DNA of 64,000 nt from Sipunculus nudus. Its lineage: Eukaryota > Annelida > Sipuncula > Golfingiida > Sipunculidae. The stretch lies in assembly GCA_026874595.1 (NCBI GenBank), contig CM049309.1:71402926-71466925 (forward strand). Reading direction: 5' to 3'. The notes beneath the pieces were generated by a model that saw only the letters and a program-made list of their open reading frames with translations, did no database searches and had not been told where the DNA came from. Position 1 is the first letter of the stretch; the number at the start of each line of letters is the position of its first letter. This document shows positions 36,009-47,693 of this stretch, one piece after another. The translations under genes were made by a program, and so were the position numbers.

Positions 36009-37443
36009 GTAAGTTTATCTATTTATGCTACTACTGTATTACCTATAAATATATTATATGATAACTTAAATTCCAGCCAAGTTCTATTCCAGATACAATA
36101 GATGGCACTGCGGATTATCCCACTGGATATACTGGAATAGTTTGTGATAGATGCTGCCATTATTCAGAGTAACAAACTGCCTTTTGCCTTCATACACAAT
36201 TGTACTTACAAACAGATGGCGTTGTATAGTCCCTTGAAAAATAATTTGAAATATCTCTGGATTGATTGAGAAATAAGGAAACTAACCCCCCACCCAACTT
36301 TGCATCCTTCCTGGTTGGTAAATGTATTTAATTTGCTACAAGGTTAACCTGACTGGTTACTCATGTATTTTTTTTTTTGCAGAAGGGTGAATCTGTTTTG
36401 CTGTGTGCAACTGGTATTCGGAACTTTTTATTGTTGCACAGTCACACGCAGTAAAAATACAAAACTGTTTTAAATGTGCTACCAGTTCCAGATTGCATGA
36501 TAGTTTCTTTGTTTTTCCAGGGCTTATGAAATCCTCATAAAAACTGACATATGAATTTAGTCGGCAAAGATCTTATATCATATAACATCGGAGAATTGGC
36601 ACTATATAAATACTATTTATTATTGTTATTATTATTATATAAAAGTATAAATATAATTGTTTGACCATTGGTCATGGGCTTATGGGAGAACTTTTGTAGA
36701 GATGTCAGTGGCCTGTAGTGTCCCTATTATAAATATAATGACTGAGAAGCAGCAGTGTGAAGAGATAGCATGGTATAAAACTTGTAAAATTCAAAACTAA
36801 GCTGTTAAATGTGGGGTGCTAACTTCCAAAATTGTTGTTCTGTTGGATAGTTTAAGCTGAAATTTACATGAATACAGTTTTTCATCCATAAAAGGCTCCC
36901 TGTTAAACAGAGGCAGAAATAAAAATATTTTTTAGAACATGTATACAAATCAGTTAATTAAAAATATTAATTTTAAGCATTACTGGCTGAGAAATATTGA
37001 TTCAAAGTCAAAATATATGAAACATTAAAATGTTTTAAATCTTTAAAACTGTTGTCTGCCAGTTTTGGGTTTTCTTACACCACAAGGGGCATATTTAGCT
37101 TTCAGACTCTGCAGTACAGGTAAGTCAAAAGTTCCAAGGGTAGCAGTTTATGTAGTATTAGGAATTAGAAAAACTTACTTTTATCTGCATGGATACCTGC
37201 ATATGGTACCAGGCACACTAGTTTTCACCTGATTCTTTTTTTTTCCTGGTAAATCCTGTGTAATGAGACCACCTGTGGGACTAGCTGTAGGTGGTCTCAA
37301 TTCACAGGTGGTCTTATTAGACAGGTCCGTTATAACCAATGTGAATGCTTTCAGTTCATCCAAGAGTGGTCTTAATTGATATGTGGTCTTTAAAGACAGA
37401 TGGTCTTTCAAACAAGATTCAATGTACGTGATATATTTTACAG
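36009..37443 (+). other. EPG5: EPG5 intron 11
   Basis: Contains a remnant of an inverted-repeat element near 37235-37400, with 'GAGACCACCTGTG', 'GGTGGTCT' and 'ACAGGTGGTCTTATTAGACA' motifs like those in the 25.9-27.5 kb element. The rest is unremarkable AT-rich sequence. Confidence 0.55.
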
Positions 37444-37598
37444 ACTTGGGTGTTGGCAGTTCATGTCCGACCTGCCCTACCGCTGTGTGTCATCCAGGAT
37501 GATGTGGCGACTGTTATACCGTATCAACACCTCAGGCCGACCCAACATGGAGCCTGCTCACTTAGCAAGTGTAGAACACTGTCAGAAGCTATGTGCAG
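37444..37598 (+). CDS. EPG5: EPG5 exon 12
   Basis: Residues 1088-1140, acceptor TTTTACAG, donor GTAACA, phase 2 in and 1 out. LGCWQFMSDLPYRCVSSRMM aligns with human LGIWLFMSEMPFGTLSVQML. Confidence 0.95.
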
Positions 37599-37782
37599 GT
37601 AACACTTAAATATTTATTTGGTATTCTTAGATAATGTATATGTTCTTTGTAAAAATAATCTAATCTTTTGAAATTGTGTTTTTTTAGATTAATTTGTAAT
37701 ATGAACATAAGGTATGTATACTTTAAAGATTCAAGGTCATTAAGATGATATTCTAAATTGCCTCCTTTGAATGCGTTTCTAG

Positions 37783-37934
37783 AGCCAGAAACAAGAAGAG
37801 TGTTTGAAGAGAGATTGGTATCTATGGCAAACACTGAATCGGTGTACCTGTTGACCTCCCTGGCTAACATGGCTCGAGCAAGAGGAACTGATGATGATGC
37901 CTTTATTGAAGCTGTCACTTTGCAGATATTTGAG
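37783..37934 (+). CDS. EPG5: EPG5 exon 13
   Basis: Residues 1140-1190, acceptor GTTTCTAG, donor GAG|GTGGGA, phase 1 in and 0 out. VYLLTSLANMARARGTDDDA aligns with human ICLLTTFAQMAQARRTNVDE. The intron before it is only 184 bp. Confidence 0.95.
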
Positions 37935-38758
37935 GTGGGAGGAGTTGAATAAATGGCTTTCATATTATAATTTCCTTCACCAGGAAAGGTCATGTCAACA
38001 ATATTCATTTGTTTGATAGTAAAACTCAAGAAGGCGTAAAAAGATTTTAATTCAATCAGTTTTAGATAATTTCAGAAAATTGATCTTGTCATGACTGGAA
38101 TTTTGATTGATAAAATGAGTTTTCTGTGTTTGATTTGTCTTAAAGGCAGCTATTCCCCTGGCATGTCTGTAGACATTATGTGATGATGTCTGGCGCCCTC
38201 TGGGGACATATTAATGAACTGTAGTTGTTTGCTGTTGAGATAGGTTTTTATAACACCTCTGTGATGGATGTATGATCTTGTTTATCTACAGCCTGTTAGT
38301 AAACACGGTATATGCGCCCGTGTTGACAAACAGAAAAAAATCATGTAACTGAAGGTGGTTGGTTTCATATGTGCAGAAGTTAAAAGGTCACTAGTTGCAA
38401 AACACCATTTGCTAAACTCTGGTACGTCTGGCTTGCCACCAGCTGTCCTTGTTGAAAATGTCTGGATTATTCTCACAGAGCCCCCCATATGTTATAAGCA
38501 TGTTGATTTTAAAAAAAAAAACAAACAGCCTGTGTTCAATTGGATTGGCATTTTTGGCCTATTTGTATGAAAGATTCACAGGCGTGTCTTTAGCTATTGG
38601 ACACCAGATATCAAACAGCCCTTTTAAAAGAGTTCTCTGTGTATGATTTGTCTCAATGATTTATAATGGATTCCTGTACCCTGTACAATCATTGTATTTA
38701 CCTAACATTTGTGCTGTACATTTATTATAATATTTACATTACATCTCTCTTTCTGCAG
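37935..38758 (+). other. EPG5: EPG5 intron 13
   Basis: Mostly occupied by a reverse-orientation copy of dispersed repeat family C, with no supported gene. Confidence 0.65.
38280..38560 (-). repeat. Dispersed repeat, family C copy (reverse)
   Basis: On the minus strand this matches 7560-7800, including 'CAACAAGGAC.GCTGGTGGCAAG', 'GAGTTTAGCAAATGG' and 'TTTTGCAACTAGTGAC'. It ends in an A-run and CCCCCCATATGTTATAA, which recurs as CCCCCACATGTTATAA at 22557-22572. Confidence 0.5.
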
Positions 38759-38899
38759 ATCTCCTATTTGAGTACCCATACACGGGAGTTCTGCTCAAAG
38801 GTGGGTCGTGACCTCCTGGCCTCCATCAGTATGGTACATCCGTTCATCCTGCCGAGGTTGATGCATAAGCTGAGTGCTACCTTACCACATTTGGGAAAT
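38759..38899 (+). CDS. EPG5: EPG5 exon 14
   Basis: Residues 1191-1237, acceptor CTTTCTGCAG, donor AAT|GTAAGT, phase 0 at both ends. STHTREFCSKVGRDLLASIS aligns with human LSTRETFSKVGRELLGTIT. Confidence 0.96.
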
Positions 38900-39264
38900 G
38901 TAAGTTTAAGTCAATTATAGTTGTCTTAACTGAAATGAAAAAAAAAAAATCTGCAAGTCACTTGGTAAACTGCAGTATGAGTAACTCCCCCACCCTCAGA
39001 CAAACATTGTTTGTCTTTGGTTTTACCTGTGACATTGACTAAATGTTCATGTGTTTTTGCACCCATCATCAAACTATTGACATCTTCCCAGTTGCAGCAA
39101 AATCAAATTGGACGGACAACCAAGAAGGATACTTATCTGATTTAGCTTTCTTACGTTTCACTTTCACCGTCAAAATAACCACATTTTAAGTCCTTCACTG
39201 GTAACCATAAATGAAGAATTTTTTATATGAATTCCCTTTGTAACGTGTGATACACTTCTTCTAG

Positions 39265-39294
39265 CTTACCCTGGACAACGGGGGACCTGAATCG
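39265..39294 (+). CDS. EPG5: Candidate in-frame microexon of EPG5 (30 nt)
   Basis: CACTTCTTCTAG precedes and GTGAGC follows a 30-nt segment that reads LTLDNGGPES in phase 0, the phase of the flanking exons 14 and 15. Human EPG5 aligns across the exon 14-15 junction without a gap, so this would be an optional insertion rather than a constitutive exon. It could also be a chance pairing of splice-like sites. Confidence 0.4.
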
Positions 39295-39809
39295 GTGAGC
39301 GGAGCTTTTGTTGTGGTTTTGAGAAGCATGGGATTTTGTTATAACATTTTGAATGTTTAAATCTCATTTACCTGCATGATAAATTTGGTTATTTTCATTT
39401 CGCAATATGCACAGGTTCCTTGGACAGTATTTTATCATTGCAGGTGTCATATATACTTTCAGATGGTTTATAGTGGAAAAGAGGCTGGTATATTTTCTGC
39501 TTTTAATGTTCCACACACTTTCATTGAATCATTGAATCAGATGTATAGCGCACTGCAATCCACCTTATTCCATATCACATAGTTTACCTTTTCCCCACAT
39601 TTAATATACCACACTATCTCAAATTAAATCATTAATTAAAGACTTTATATAGATAGAATTTGATAGCCTGAACTGGATTAATTAATTTGGTAAAGTATGG
39701 TTAATGAATGCTTATTTGGTGTAGCCAGTCACTCAAAATGGCAAAAATCAGTACTGATTTGGTTCATATGTGACTGGCTTAGAGACATTTTGCAATTAAT
39801 TTATATTAT

Positions 39810-39824
39810 ATAAATTTATATATA

Positions 39825-39876
<52 letters not shown>
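39810..39876. repeat. TA microsatellite
   Basis: A TA-rich run, pure from about 39834, lies just before the first Helitron-like element. Confidence 0.9.
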
Positions 39877-39880
<4 letters not shown>

Positions 39881-39897
39881 CACACACAATTATTGTA

Positions 39898-41327
39898 TCC
39901 AGATACTATGTTTTTGACCGCGTTCCGCCGCTGCGGCGTTCATTTCCGGAGACTCCTCTGAGACTATCGGACGGATTTTTCCGAAACTTACACCAGTTAT
40001 CGGGTCACATGCGAACTGGTGCCTAACCAATTGGCCTTGACCTCTGACCTTTCCTCTTTGCCCAGCGTCCATTTGTGGGTCTGTTTCCACACATAAACCC
40101 ACATATCTAGGGAACCGTTTGACCAATCAGAAAAAAAATTTTGTACAAATGTAGCCCTTGGATAGCTTTATAACTTACACAAAAATGGTGGCGCAACCTG
40201 CAGCCATTTTTGCACAGTGTCCATCTGTTCATCTGCCTTGGGTTAAATCACTCATATCTCTGCAGTGGTTTGACTAATTCACCTGAAATTCAGCATGCTT
40301 ATACATCCTAGATAGCTTTCTTTATTTTATGACAGGTGGCGCCACCTACATTCACGTTCACACTGCAGACATCCAAGCTCATATCTGGGGAACCATTTGA
40401 CCAATCAGGAAAAGTTTTTTACACAAATGTAGCCCTTTGATAGCTTTATAACATACACAAAAATAGTGGCTCCACCTGCAGCTGGTTTTGCACAGCGTCC
40501 ATCTGTATGTCTGCCTTGGGTTAAAATCACTCATATCTCTGCCGCTGTGTGACCAAATTATCTGTAATTTGGCATGCGTATACATCCTGGATAGCTTTCT
40601 TTATTTTATGACAGGTGGCGCCACCTGCATTCAAGTTCATGCTGCAGACATCCAAGCTCATATCTCGGGAACTGTTTGACCAATCAGGAAAAAATTTTGA
40701 CACAAATGTAGCCCTTGGATAGCTTTATAACATACACAAAAATAGTGGCACCACCTGCAGCCGATTTTGCACAGCGTCCATCTGTATGTCTGCCTTGGGT
40801 TAAAATCACTCATTTCTCTGCCGTGGTTTGACCAAATTACCTCTAATTTGGCATGCGTATACATTCTGGATAGCTTTCTTGATTTTATGACTGGTTGCGC
40901 CAGCTTCTTTCACGTTCACGCTGCAGACATTAATGCTCATATCTCCGGACTCGTTTGACCAATCAGGAAAAAATACACAATTGTAGTCCTCGGATAGCTT
41001 TATAACATACACAAAAATGGTGGCACCACCTGCAGCCGTTTTTGCACAGCGTCCATCTGTTTGTCTGCTGTGGGATAAAATCACTCATATCTCTGCAGTG
41101 GTTAGACTTTTCAACCTGAAATTTGCATGTGTATACATCTTGGATAGTTTCTCGTTCAAATAACAGGTGGTGCCACCTACAATCATGTTTACGTGGCAGA
41201 CATCCAATCTAATATGTAACACATGTAACTCTATTTCCCCTTGCTACTCAATCCATGCCTCACTTAACCCATCCTACTCTGATTTTGGCGGATACACGTA
41301 GTCGCTTGTCGACTACCTGTATTCTAG
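39898..41327 (+). mobile_element. Helitron-like element, complete copy 1 (1,430 bp)
   Basis: Begins TCC after A (39897) and ends CTAG (41324-41327) before T, as for Helitrons inserted between A and T. A perfect 7-bp-stem hairpin (GTAGTCG, loop CTTGT, CGACTAC; 41298-41316) lies just upstream of the end. Inside are tandem units of about 280 bp, each made of two half-units of roughly 130-150 bp centred on GGTGGCGCCACC-type palindromes. No Rep/helicase frame is present, so it is non-autonomous. Confidence 0.8.
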
Positions 41328-41575
41328 TTTACATGTATAAAAATTCTGTGGAACCTGTCTGAAAGACCACTAGGTTTTGAACACCACCCTTGAGTGAACC
41401 AAATACATTCACAATGGTTAAAACTGACCTGTCTTATGAGACCACCTGTGAAATAAGGCCACTTTCGCCTAGTCCGATGGGTGGTCCTATTACACAGTTG
41501 TCTCTGTATATGTAAAGTTCACATTTGGGCCATGAGAGGGAAATAAAGGGGGAAAACAGTATGAGCATCATTGTA

Positions 41576-43027
41576 TCCGCCAAAACAGAGTTTTGTGGAT
41601 ACTATGTTTTCAGCTGCACGCCACCGCCGCCACCGCGGCGTAGGTGTCTGGAGAACTCCTCCGTAACCGCTGGGTGGAATTTTACGAAACCCGGGATTTG
41701 TTCGGGGTCACATGTTAACTGCTGCGCCCAAATTTTGTTTTGACCTCTGACCTTTCCTCTGCGCTCTGCGTCTGTTTGTGCGTCTGTTTCCACACATAAA
41801 CCCACATATCTCGGGAACCGTTTGACGGATCAGGAAAATTTTTTTGCACAAATGTAGCCCTTGGAGAGCTTTATAACATACAAAAAATGGTGGCGCCACC
41901 TGCAACCATGTTTGCACAGTGTCCATCTGTTTGTCTGCCTTGGGTTAAAATCACTCATATCTCTGCAGTGATTTGACTAATTCACCTGAAATTCAGCATG
42001 TGTATACATCCTGGATAGCTTTTCTGCTTTTATGAAAGGTGGCGCCACCTTCATTCACGTTTACGCTGCAGACATCCAAGCTCATATCTCGGGAACCGTT
42101 TGACCGATTGGGCCAAAATCTTGCATGTGTATAGATCTCACATAGCTCTTTATCATACGCAAAACTGGTGGCGCCACCTGCAGCCATTTTTGCACAGCTC
42201 CCGTCTGTTTGTCTGCCATGGGATAAAATCACTCATATCTCTGCAGTGATTTGACCCACAATTGAAATTCGGCATGCATATACATCCTGGATAGCTTTTC
42301 TGATTTTATGACAGGTGGCACCACCTACATTCACGTTTACGCTGCAGATATCCAAGCTCATATCTCAGGAACCGTTTGATCGATTGGGCCAAAATTTTGC
42401 ATGTGTATAGATCTCACATAGCTCTTTATCATACGCAAAACTGGTGGCGCCACCTGCCCATTTTTGCACAGCTCCCATCTGTTTGTCTGCCATGGGATAA
42501 AATCACTCATATCTCGGCAGTGGTTTGACATATCTGCCTAAAATTTTGCAGGTTTATACATCCCCGACAGCTCTCTTGATTTTATGACAGGTGGCGCCAC
42601 CTGCATTCTAGTTTATGCAGCAGACATCCAAGCTCATATCTTGAGAACCGTTTGACCGATTGGGCCAAAGTTTTGCATGTGTATAGTTCTCACATAGCTC
42701 TTTATCATACGCAAAACTGGTGGCGCCACCTTCAACCATTTTTGCACAGCGTCCATCTGTTTGTCTGCCACAGGCTCAAATCTCTCATAAACATATAGTG
42801 GTTTGACTTATCTGCCTCAAATTTTGCATATTTATACAACTTGGATGGCTTTCTGGATTTTGTGGTAGGTGGCGCAACCTACATACACCATTTGGCTGCA
42901 GACATCCATGCTAATATGCAACACTTCACTCTATTTCCCCTTGCCACTCAATCCATGCCTCACTTCACCCGTTCCACTCTGATTTAGGCGGATACACGTA
43001 GTCGCTTGTCGACTACCCGTATTCTAG
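41576..43027 (+). mobile_element. Helitron-like element, complete copy 2 (1,452 bp)
   Basis: Same ends as copy 1: TCC after A (41575), hairpin at 42998-43016, terminal CTAG (43024-43027) before T. The 5' part is longer than in copy 1 by an inverted-repeat stretch (CCAAAACAGAGTTTTGTGG). The internal palindromes here are mostly the perfect GGTGGCGCCACC. Non-autonomous. Confidence 0.8.
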
Positions 43028-44013
43028 TTGATATATCACCCTTGAATGGCAAAGAACAAAAACAAAGAAAAAATAACACAAAATGTACAAGAATGTATCA
43101 TAAATGATATGCCAACGTGTGAATTTATTGAACTTATTCTTCATTGTTTACTTCCGAGTGTTGAGTGATATTTGCGCTTGATATTTTGTTTCAAGATAAA
43201 TATACTCACCCATACACACCTTGATATTTCTTTGATGTTGGATGTTCCTGCCCCAGTGTTAGCGTGCACTCATCAGTTAAAACAAAGCTGAAGCATACAT
43301 CTTGCTGTATATGATTTTTGGCATTCACAAGTAAAGGTATGTTTGTATATATAGTAAAACCACTCCCTACCTTGCCCTTTCTTAATCAAAATGTTGTTGG
43401 AGCTGAGCTTACCTGTATATACTTGTATACGTCAGTATAATAAGGTACTTCATACTGAGTGTCAGCTGTTGTGCTTTGATCAGAATCCCCATCCTCCCAA
43501 CCTGTTGCCCCCTGGTGCCTACTGGTTAAACTATTATGGTAACATAGTGAGAACATATCCCTGCAGAAACTCAAGATGGCAGATTTAATGAAACTAAACA
43601 GAAGTTGCATTATATCAGTAAACAAAATTTTACTTGGTAATATACTAGTATCAGAACACACAAATTGACAAAGCCAAAACTATTATAGCCAAGTTGGTGA
43701 CAAATTTATCATGGCATTACAAAAATCAGTAGTGTAATAGTGAATACTTATTTGTATTATATAACTTGTTGAAAAAAGTAACATGGTACAGACTGTAGAC
43801 AAAGAGAAATAATGAAAGTATCAAGAGTTGTTACTAATTTTCTAATTGAATTCACCTGATGCACTTGATCCCGGTAAGTCATTTTTCACTCTGGTTACTT
43901 AAAGGTAACTTGAACATTTTATAAACTCCAGACACTTGACTATTTATTTGAACCAGTGCTATATGCAGTTTTTATTTTGTTTTGAATTAGTTAGTGTGTG
44001 ATATTTCCCGCAG

Positions 44014-44178
44014 ATGGCGCTGTACCTGTGTCGTGACCTCCCATGGTCCTTGTGTGTACTTAGTGACCCAGAGCTTAATGTACTGAGACACTGGTTACTG
44101 AGCAGAGACCTCAACAGTACAGAACATCTGCTGGCCAGGGAGATACTGCAGGCAGTCAACTGGGGAGCAAAACCTATG
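44014..44178 (+). CDS. EPG5: EPG5 exon 15
   Basis: Residues 1238-1292, acceptor TTTCCCGCAG, donor ATG|GTATGT, phase 0 at both ends. ALYLCRDLPWSLCVLSDPEL and ILQAVNWG align with human SLYLFKELPLYLWQPSASEI and ILEGLNWG. Confidence 0.96.
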
Positions 44179-45307
44179 GTATGTCTTTATATGTCAAATA
44201 AGGTTTCAAATATCATTCATCAAAATATTTTCTGCAATATTTTATTGACACCAGCAGAGTGAATGATTTTGCATGTACTTTACCAACCAACCTCCTATGA
44301 AAGCACCATTTTCTATAACTCTCAGACATTCACACCTGATCATCCAAGGGTTTAATTAATTGATATTAATTAGTCTGTACATATTATACAGGTCCTGGTC
44401 CACAGATTAGTGTTGACATACAGAGGGCAGCTCTACTTCTAGTTGAGGTGTACAGTAAACACTTCAGGTACTAAGAGTAATTAGTCTGTATGTTTTATAC
44501 AGGGTCCTAGTCTATAGATCAGTGTTTACATACAGAGGAGGGCAGCTCTACTTCTAGTTGAGGTGTACAGTAAACACATCAGGTACTAAGAGTAATTGAT
44601 CTGTATGTTTTATACAGGGTCCTGGTCTACAGATCAGTGTTTACATACAGAGGAGGGCAGCTCTACTTCTAGTTGAGGTGTACAGTAAACACATCAGGTA
44701 CTAAGAGTAATTGATCTGTATGTTTTATACAGGGTCCTGGTCTACAGATCAGTGTTTACATACAGAGGAGGGCAGCTCTACTTCTAGTTGAGGTGTACAG
44801 TAAACACATCAGGTACTAAGAGTAATTGATCTGTATGTTTTATACAGGGTCCTGGTCTACAGATCAGTGTTTACATACAGAGGAGGGCAGCTCTACTTCT
44901 AGTTGAGGTGTACAGTAAACACATCAGGTACTAAGAGTAATTGATCTGTATGTTTTATACAGGGTCCTGGTCTACAGATCAGTGTTGACATACAGAGGAG
45001 GGCAGCTCTACTTCTAGTTGAGGTGTACAGTAAACACTTTAGGTACTGAGAGTAATTGATCTGTATGTTTTATACATGGTCCTGGTCTACAGATCAGTGT
45101 TGACATACAGAGTAGGGCAGCTCTACTTCTAGTTGAGGTGTACAGTAAACACATCAGGTACTAAGAGTAATTGATCTGTATGTTTTATACAGGGTCCTGG
45201 TCTACAGATCAGTATGGACATACAGAGGAGGGCAGCTCTACTTCTAGTTGAGTTGTACAGTAAACACTTCAGGTACTAAGAGTAATTAGTCTGTATGTTT
45301 TATACAG
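44179..45307 (+). other. EPG5: EPG5 intron 15
   Basis: About 200 bp of plain sequence and then eight tandem copies of the following exon's 5' half with its 3' splice site (see the array entry). Confidence 0.85.
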
Positions 45308-45386
45308 GATCATGGTCTACAGATCAGTGTTGACATACAGAGGAGGGCAGCTCTACTTCTAGTTGAGGTGTACAGTAAACACATCA
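44392..45386 (+). repeat. Tandem array of a 3' splice site plus partial exon 16 (115-bp unit, nine copies)
   Basis: Copies start after the acceptor at 44392, 44503, 44618, 44733, 44848, 44963, 45078, 45193 and 45308, the last being the real exon. The spacing is exactly 115 bp except for the first (111 bp). Each unit holds 79 bp of exon 16, then GGTACTAAGAG...TTTTATACAG: a TACTAA-type branch point, a T-rich tract and AG. The seventh copy has lost its AG (ATACAT). Copies three to five are nearly identical. Each decoy that reads on meets a stop in the next intron part (ATC AGG TAC TAA). Confidence 0.95.
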
Positions 45387-45430
45387 AAGACCGTCACATG
45401 GCCAGCCTTATCACAGAAGGATTCAAAATT
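45308..45430 (+). CDS. EPG5: EPG5 exon 16
   Basis: Residues 1293-1333, acceptor TTTATACAG (last copy of the array), donor ATT|GTAAGT, phase 0 at both ends. RRAALLLVEVYSKHI aligns with human 'HAEVALMVLEAYQKYL'. Only this copy continues into the exon's second half (KDRHMASLITEGFKI), which identifies it as functional. Confidence 0.94.
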
Positions 45431-46353
45431 GTAAGTACCTACCGTACATGAATTATATGTAAGGCCAAAATAAAAAATAAGCATGGTTCTTAGGCACTTT
45501 TTTTCATAAATTAATGTGAGCGGACTTTTTTTTATTTTTAATTTTTTGGTATGTTTTGATAAAAAATGTCAAATGATAAGGGAAAAGCATGATAATAACA
45601 TATTTATTTTGCTAAACAAGTAAAAGCACTACATAACAAAGGAAATTGTATGATTTTATCTTCTTGAAAGAAATGTCGGAGCTGCTGCAGCTCAAAATTG
45701 TTAAGTTTCTATTGAAAATCAAAATCAAAATGTTTGATATGGGGGTTTAAAATTGATGCGGGCCGTGCCTGAGAACCATGCCTTCTATTTTTTTTTGGCC
45801 TTTATTTGTAGTTTTTAATTTTGAATTAAAATGTGCCTTAAAACACTAACACTGTGCATTGTGATGATTCTGCCCAGGATTATATATATTCAACAATAAA
45901 GATCATGTATAAACTTGCTTCATTGTATCTTTAAACTACATTTTTTCACTCTCTGTGACTATAGGAATATAGGTCTCACTTTCAGGTATTCTCATGTAAT
46001 TGTGCAGGAGGCAAACTCATTCTGTTTGGTTAACTCAAGGAGCCACCCCTCAATATTCCTTAAAATATCTCAATTCTTTCCTTCATAGCCGCAATAGTCT
46101 TAAGCTTGCTCTATCCGAAAAGAAAATATTCATCTCTTTAGGAAACAAGGGGGATGGCATGCACAGATTTTCTGTAATTTTGTATAGCTTCTATATAAAC
46201 TGTTTTAGGTAAAATTTCCATAGCTGTTCTTTTTAGACATAATATTTGTATGAATGAGGACAGATTACTGTAACTGGTGTCATAAGTTCCTGGGGAGAAG
46301 ATATATCTGAATAACTCTGATCTTTGATATGATACTTTGCTTTGATATGACAG
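45431..46353 (+). other. EPG5: EPG5 intron 16
   Basis: Holds a small inverted-repeat element starting 31 bp after the donor; otherwise no named feature. Confidence 0.7.
45461..45802. mobile_element. 342-bp MITE with terminal inverted repeats of about 37 bp
   Basis: The left end AAGGCCAAAATAAAAAATAA then GCATGGTTCTTAGGCAC is mirrored on the right by GTGCCTGAGAACCATGCCTT then a T-run and GGCCTT. Flanking ATTATATGTA and TTTATTTGTA could be a decayed target duplication of 8-10 bp, which would fit hAT or Mutator types. No coding frame inside. Confidence 0.75.
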
Positions 46354-46604
46354 GCAGCCTCGACTCTGATGGCAAAAATGACAGCAGAGCAAGTGTTTAC
46401 CAACTGGTTATGGCAAGTGGTGCTCCAGTTTCATCTCCATGTCAGTCAGCAGCCCCATCTAGTGGGAGAAGAAGCAACTAACTGGGCCCAGAATGTCCCC
46501 TCCCTGCACAGTGAAGGAGTGTTTTACTCTTTACAGAAGGGTGTCAAAAGTAGCTGTTCATTGGTCATCTACCTAACTTTGCTGATGACCAATAAAGGCC
46601 ACTG
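46354..46604 (+). CDS. EPG5: EPG5 exon 17
   Basis: Residues 1334-1417, acceptor GATATGACAG, donor GTAAGG, phase 0 in and 2 out. FTNWLWQVVLQFHLH aligns with human FNQWAWNLILRLKLH. A conserved helical stretch follows (LQKGVKSSCSLVIYLTLLMT). Confidence 0.94.
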
Positions 46605-47284
46605 GTAAGGGTGTTTTCATATTTTACTATGTTTGATTGATTTTTAGTATACATATACATAAATGATTCCATATTTAAAGTTAATATTTTTTCAAGCTAT
46701 TATTTTGGCCTGTAAATGGCATTGTCTTTCCTATGAAATTAAAGTTATCATGTGATGATGCAATATGTTTTATTTTGTCCCAGGGTTTCAGCTTTTTGTC
46801 TTGCATTTAAGATGTTCTAGTGAATGTTCTGTTCATCTGTTTAGAAATGTTAGTATTGGTGGTAATTTTCATCATTTGCATGGACAATATTTCTTTATAC
46901 TATGAAGTTTCAAGATTAAGAAACACAAGCTCATGCTTTACAAGGATTCAAACTTTTCAGAAGCAGTAATTTCCTCATTTATAAAAGGTACCTGACCAAG
47001 TTTGTTTATAAATACAGGGTATCAATATTGTGCAATAATCATAGTCTCATTTCTAGTAGTAGTCCAGTAATCATGAAAACTATGCATTACATTTTAACAC
47101 AAAAAAAAACATATAAAAATGGGTCTGTTCTTGTTGATAGTAAATATCCAGTGAACCTCTACACCAGAAATAAAATATATGTGAATGCATTATAACTAAT
47201 TTTTTTGTGCTGCATTTATACATTAAAGGACTAAGGAGATTCTGGTTTGCAGCTTACCTGAATATTGTATGATTATATTTTCAG
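46605..47284 (+). other. EPG5: EPG5 intron 17
   Basis: 680 bp, AT-rich, no named feature. Confidence 0.7.
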
Positions 47285-47425
47285 CCTGAGTGAGTTTTGT
47301 ACCCAAGGTCTGGATTTGCTGTGTAGCCTGGTGGATCAGCATCACTACATCCCGGCCATCAGGATCCTCGCCTGTGTCATCCCACTGTTTAAAAACAATA
47401 CTCACTACCTCATCAACAACGACAG
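47285..47425 (+). CDS. EPG5: EPG5 exon 18
   Basis: Residues 1417-1464, acceptor TATTTTCAG, donor CAG|GTTAGT, phase 2 in and out. RILACVIPLFKNNTHYLINN aligns with human HVLDKILPLFYPCQYYLLKN. Confidence 0.94.
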
Positions 47426-47693
47426 GTTAGTGAGAAACAAAATGACTACATCTTCATCAAACTATGTCAGTGATGATGCCCCGTGTGCTATCCTTATGAC
47501 TTTGCCTCATCAACCCTCAGGTGTTTGTCTTCCAGAATAAAGACCACAATTTTCTATCTGACAAATGCTGTATTAATTCACTTTAATATAGTAATAGATT
47601 TTTGTTAATTATCCTTTTCCACTGACGATATCACTATCTATCTTTTTTACATTTGGTTGACATTTTTGCCTCTTCATTTGTTTACAGCTTTTT

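Larger units (their letters stand above)
38900..44013 (+). other. EPG5: EPG5 intron 14 (5.1 kb)
   Basis: Contains a candidate 30-nt microexon (39265-39294), a TA microsatellite, two complete Helitron-like elements side by side (39898-41327 and 41576-43027) and, between them, a fragment with 'GACCACC' motifs (about 41343-41510). From 43030 to 44013 I see nothing named. Confidence 0.7.

Noticed and set aside
39890-42232. Several minus-strand frames of 60-90 codons with similar sequences
   Set aside because: They are repeated readings of the palindromic tandem units in the Helitron-like elements.
44392-45307. Evenly spaced direct repeats resembling a CRISPR array
   Set aside because: There are no spacers; the units are head-to-tail copies of an exon and its splice site in an animal gene.
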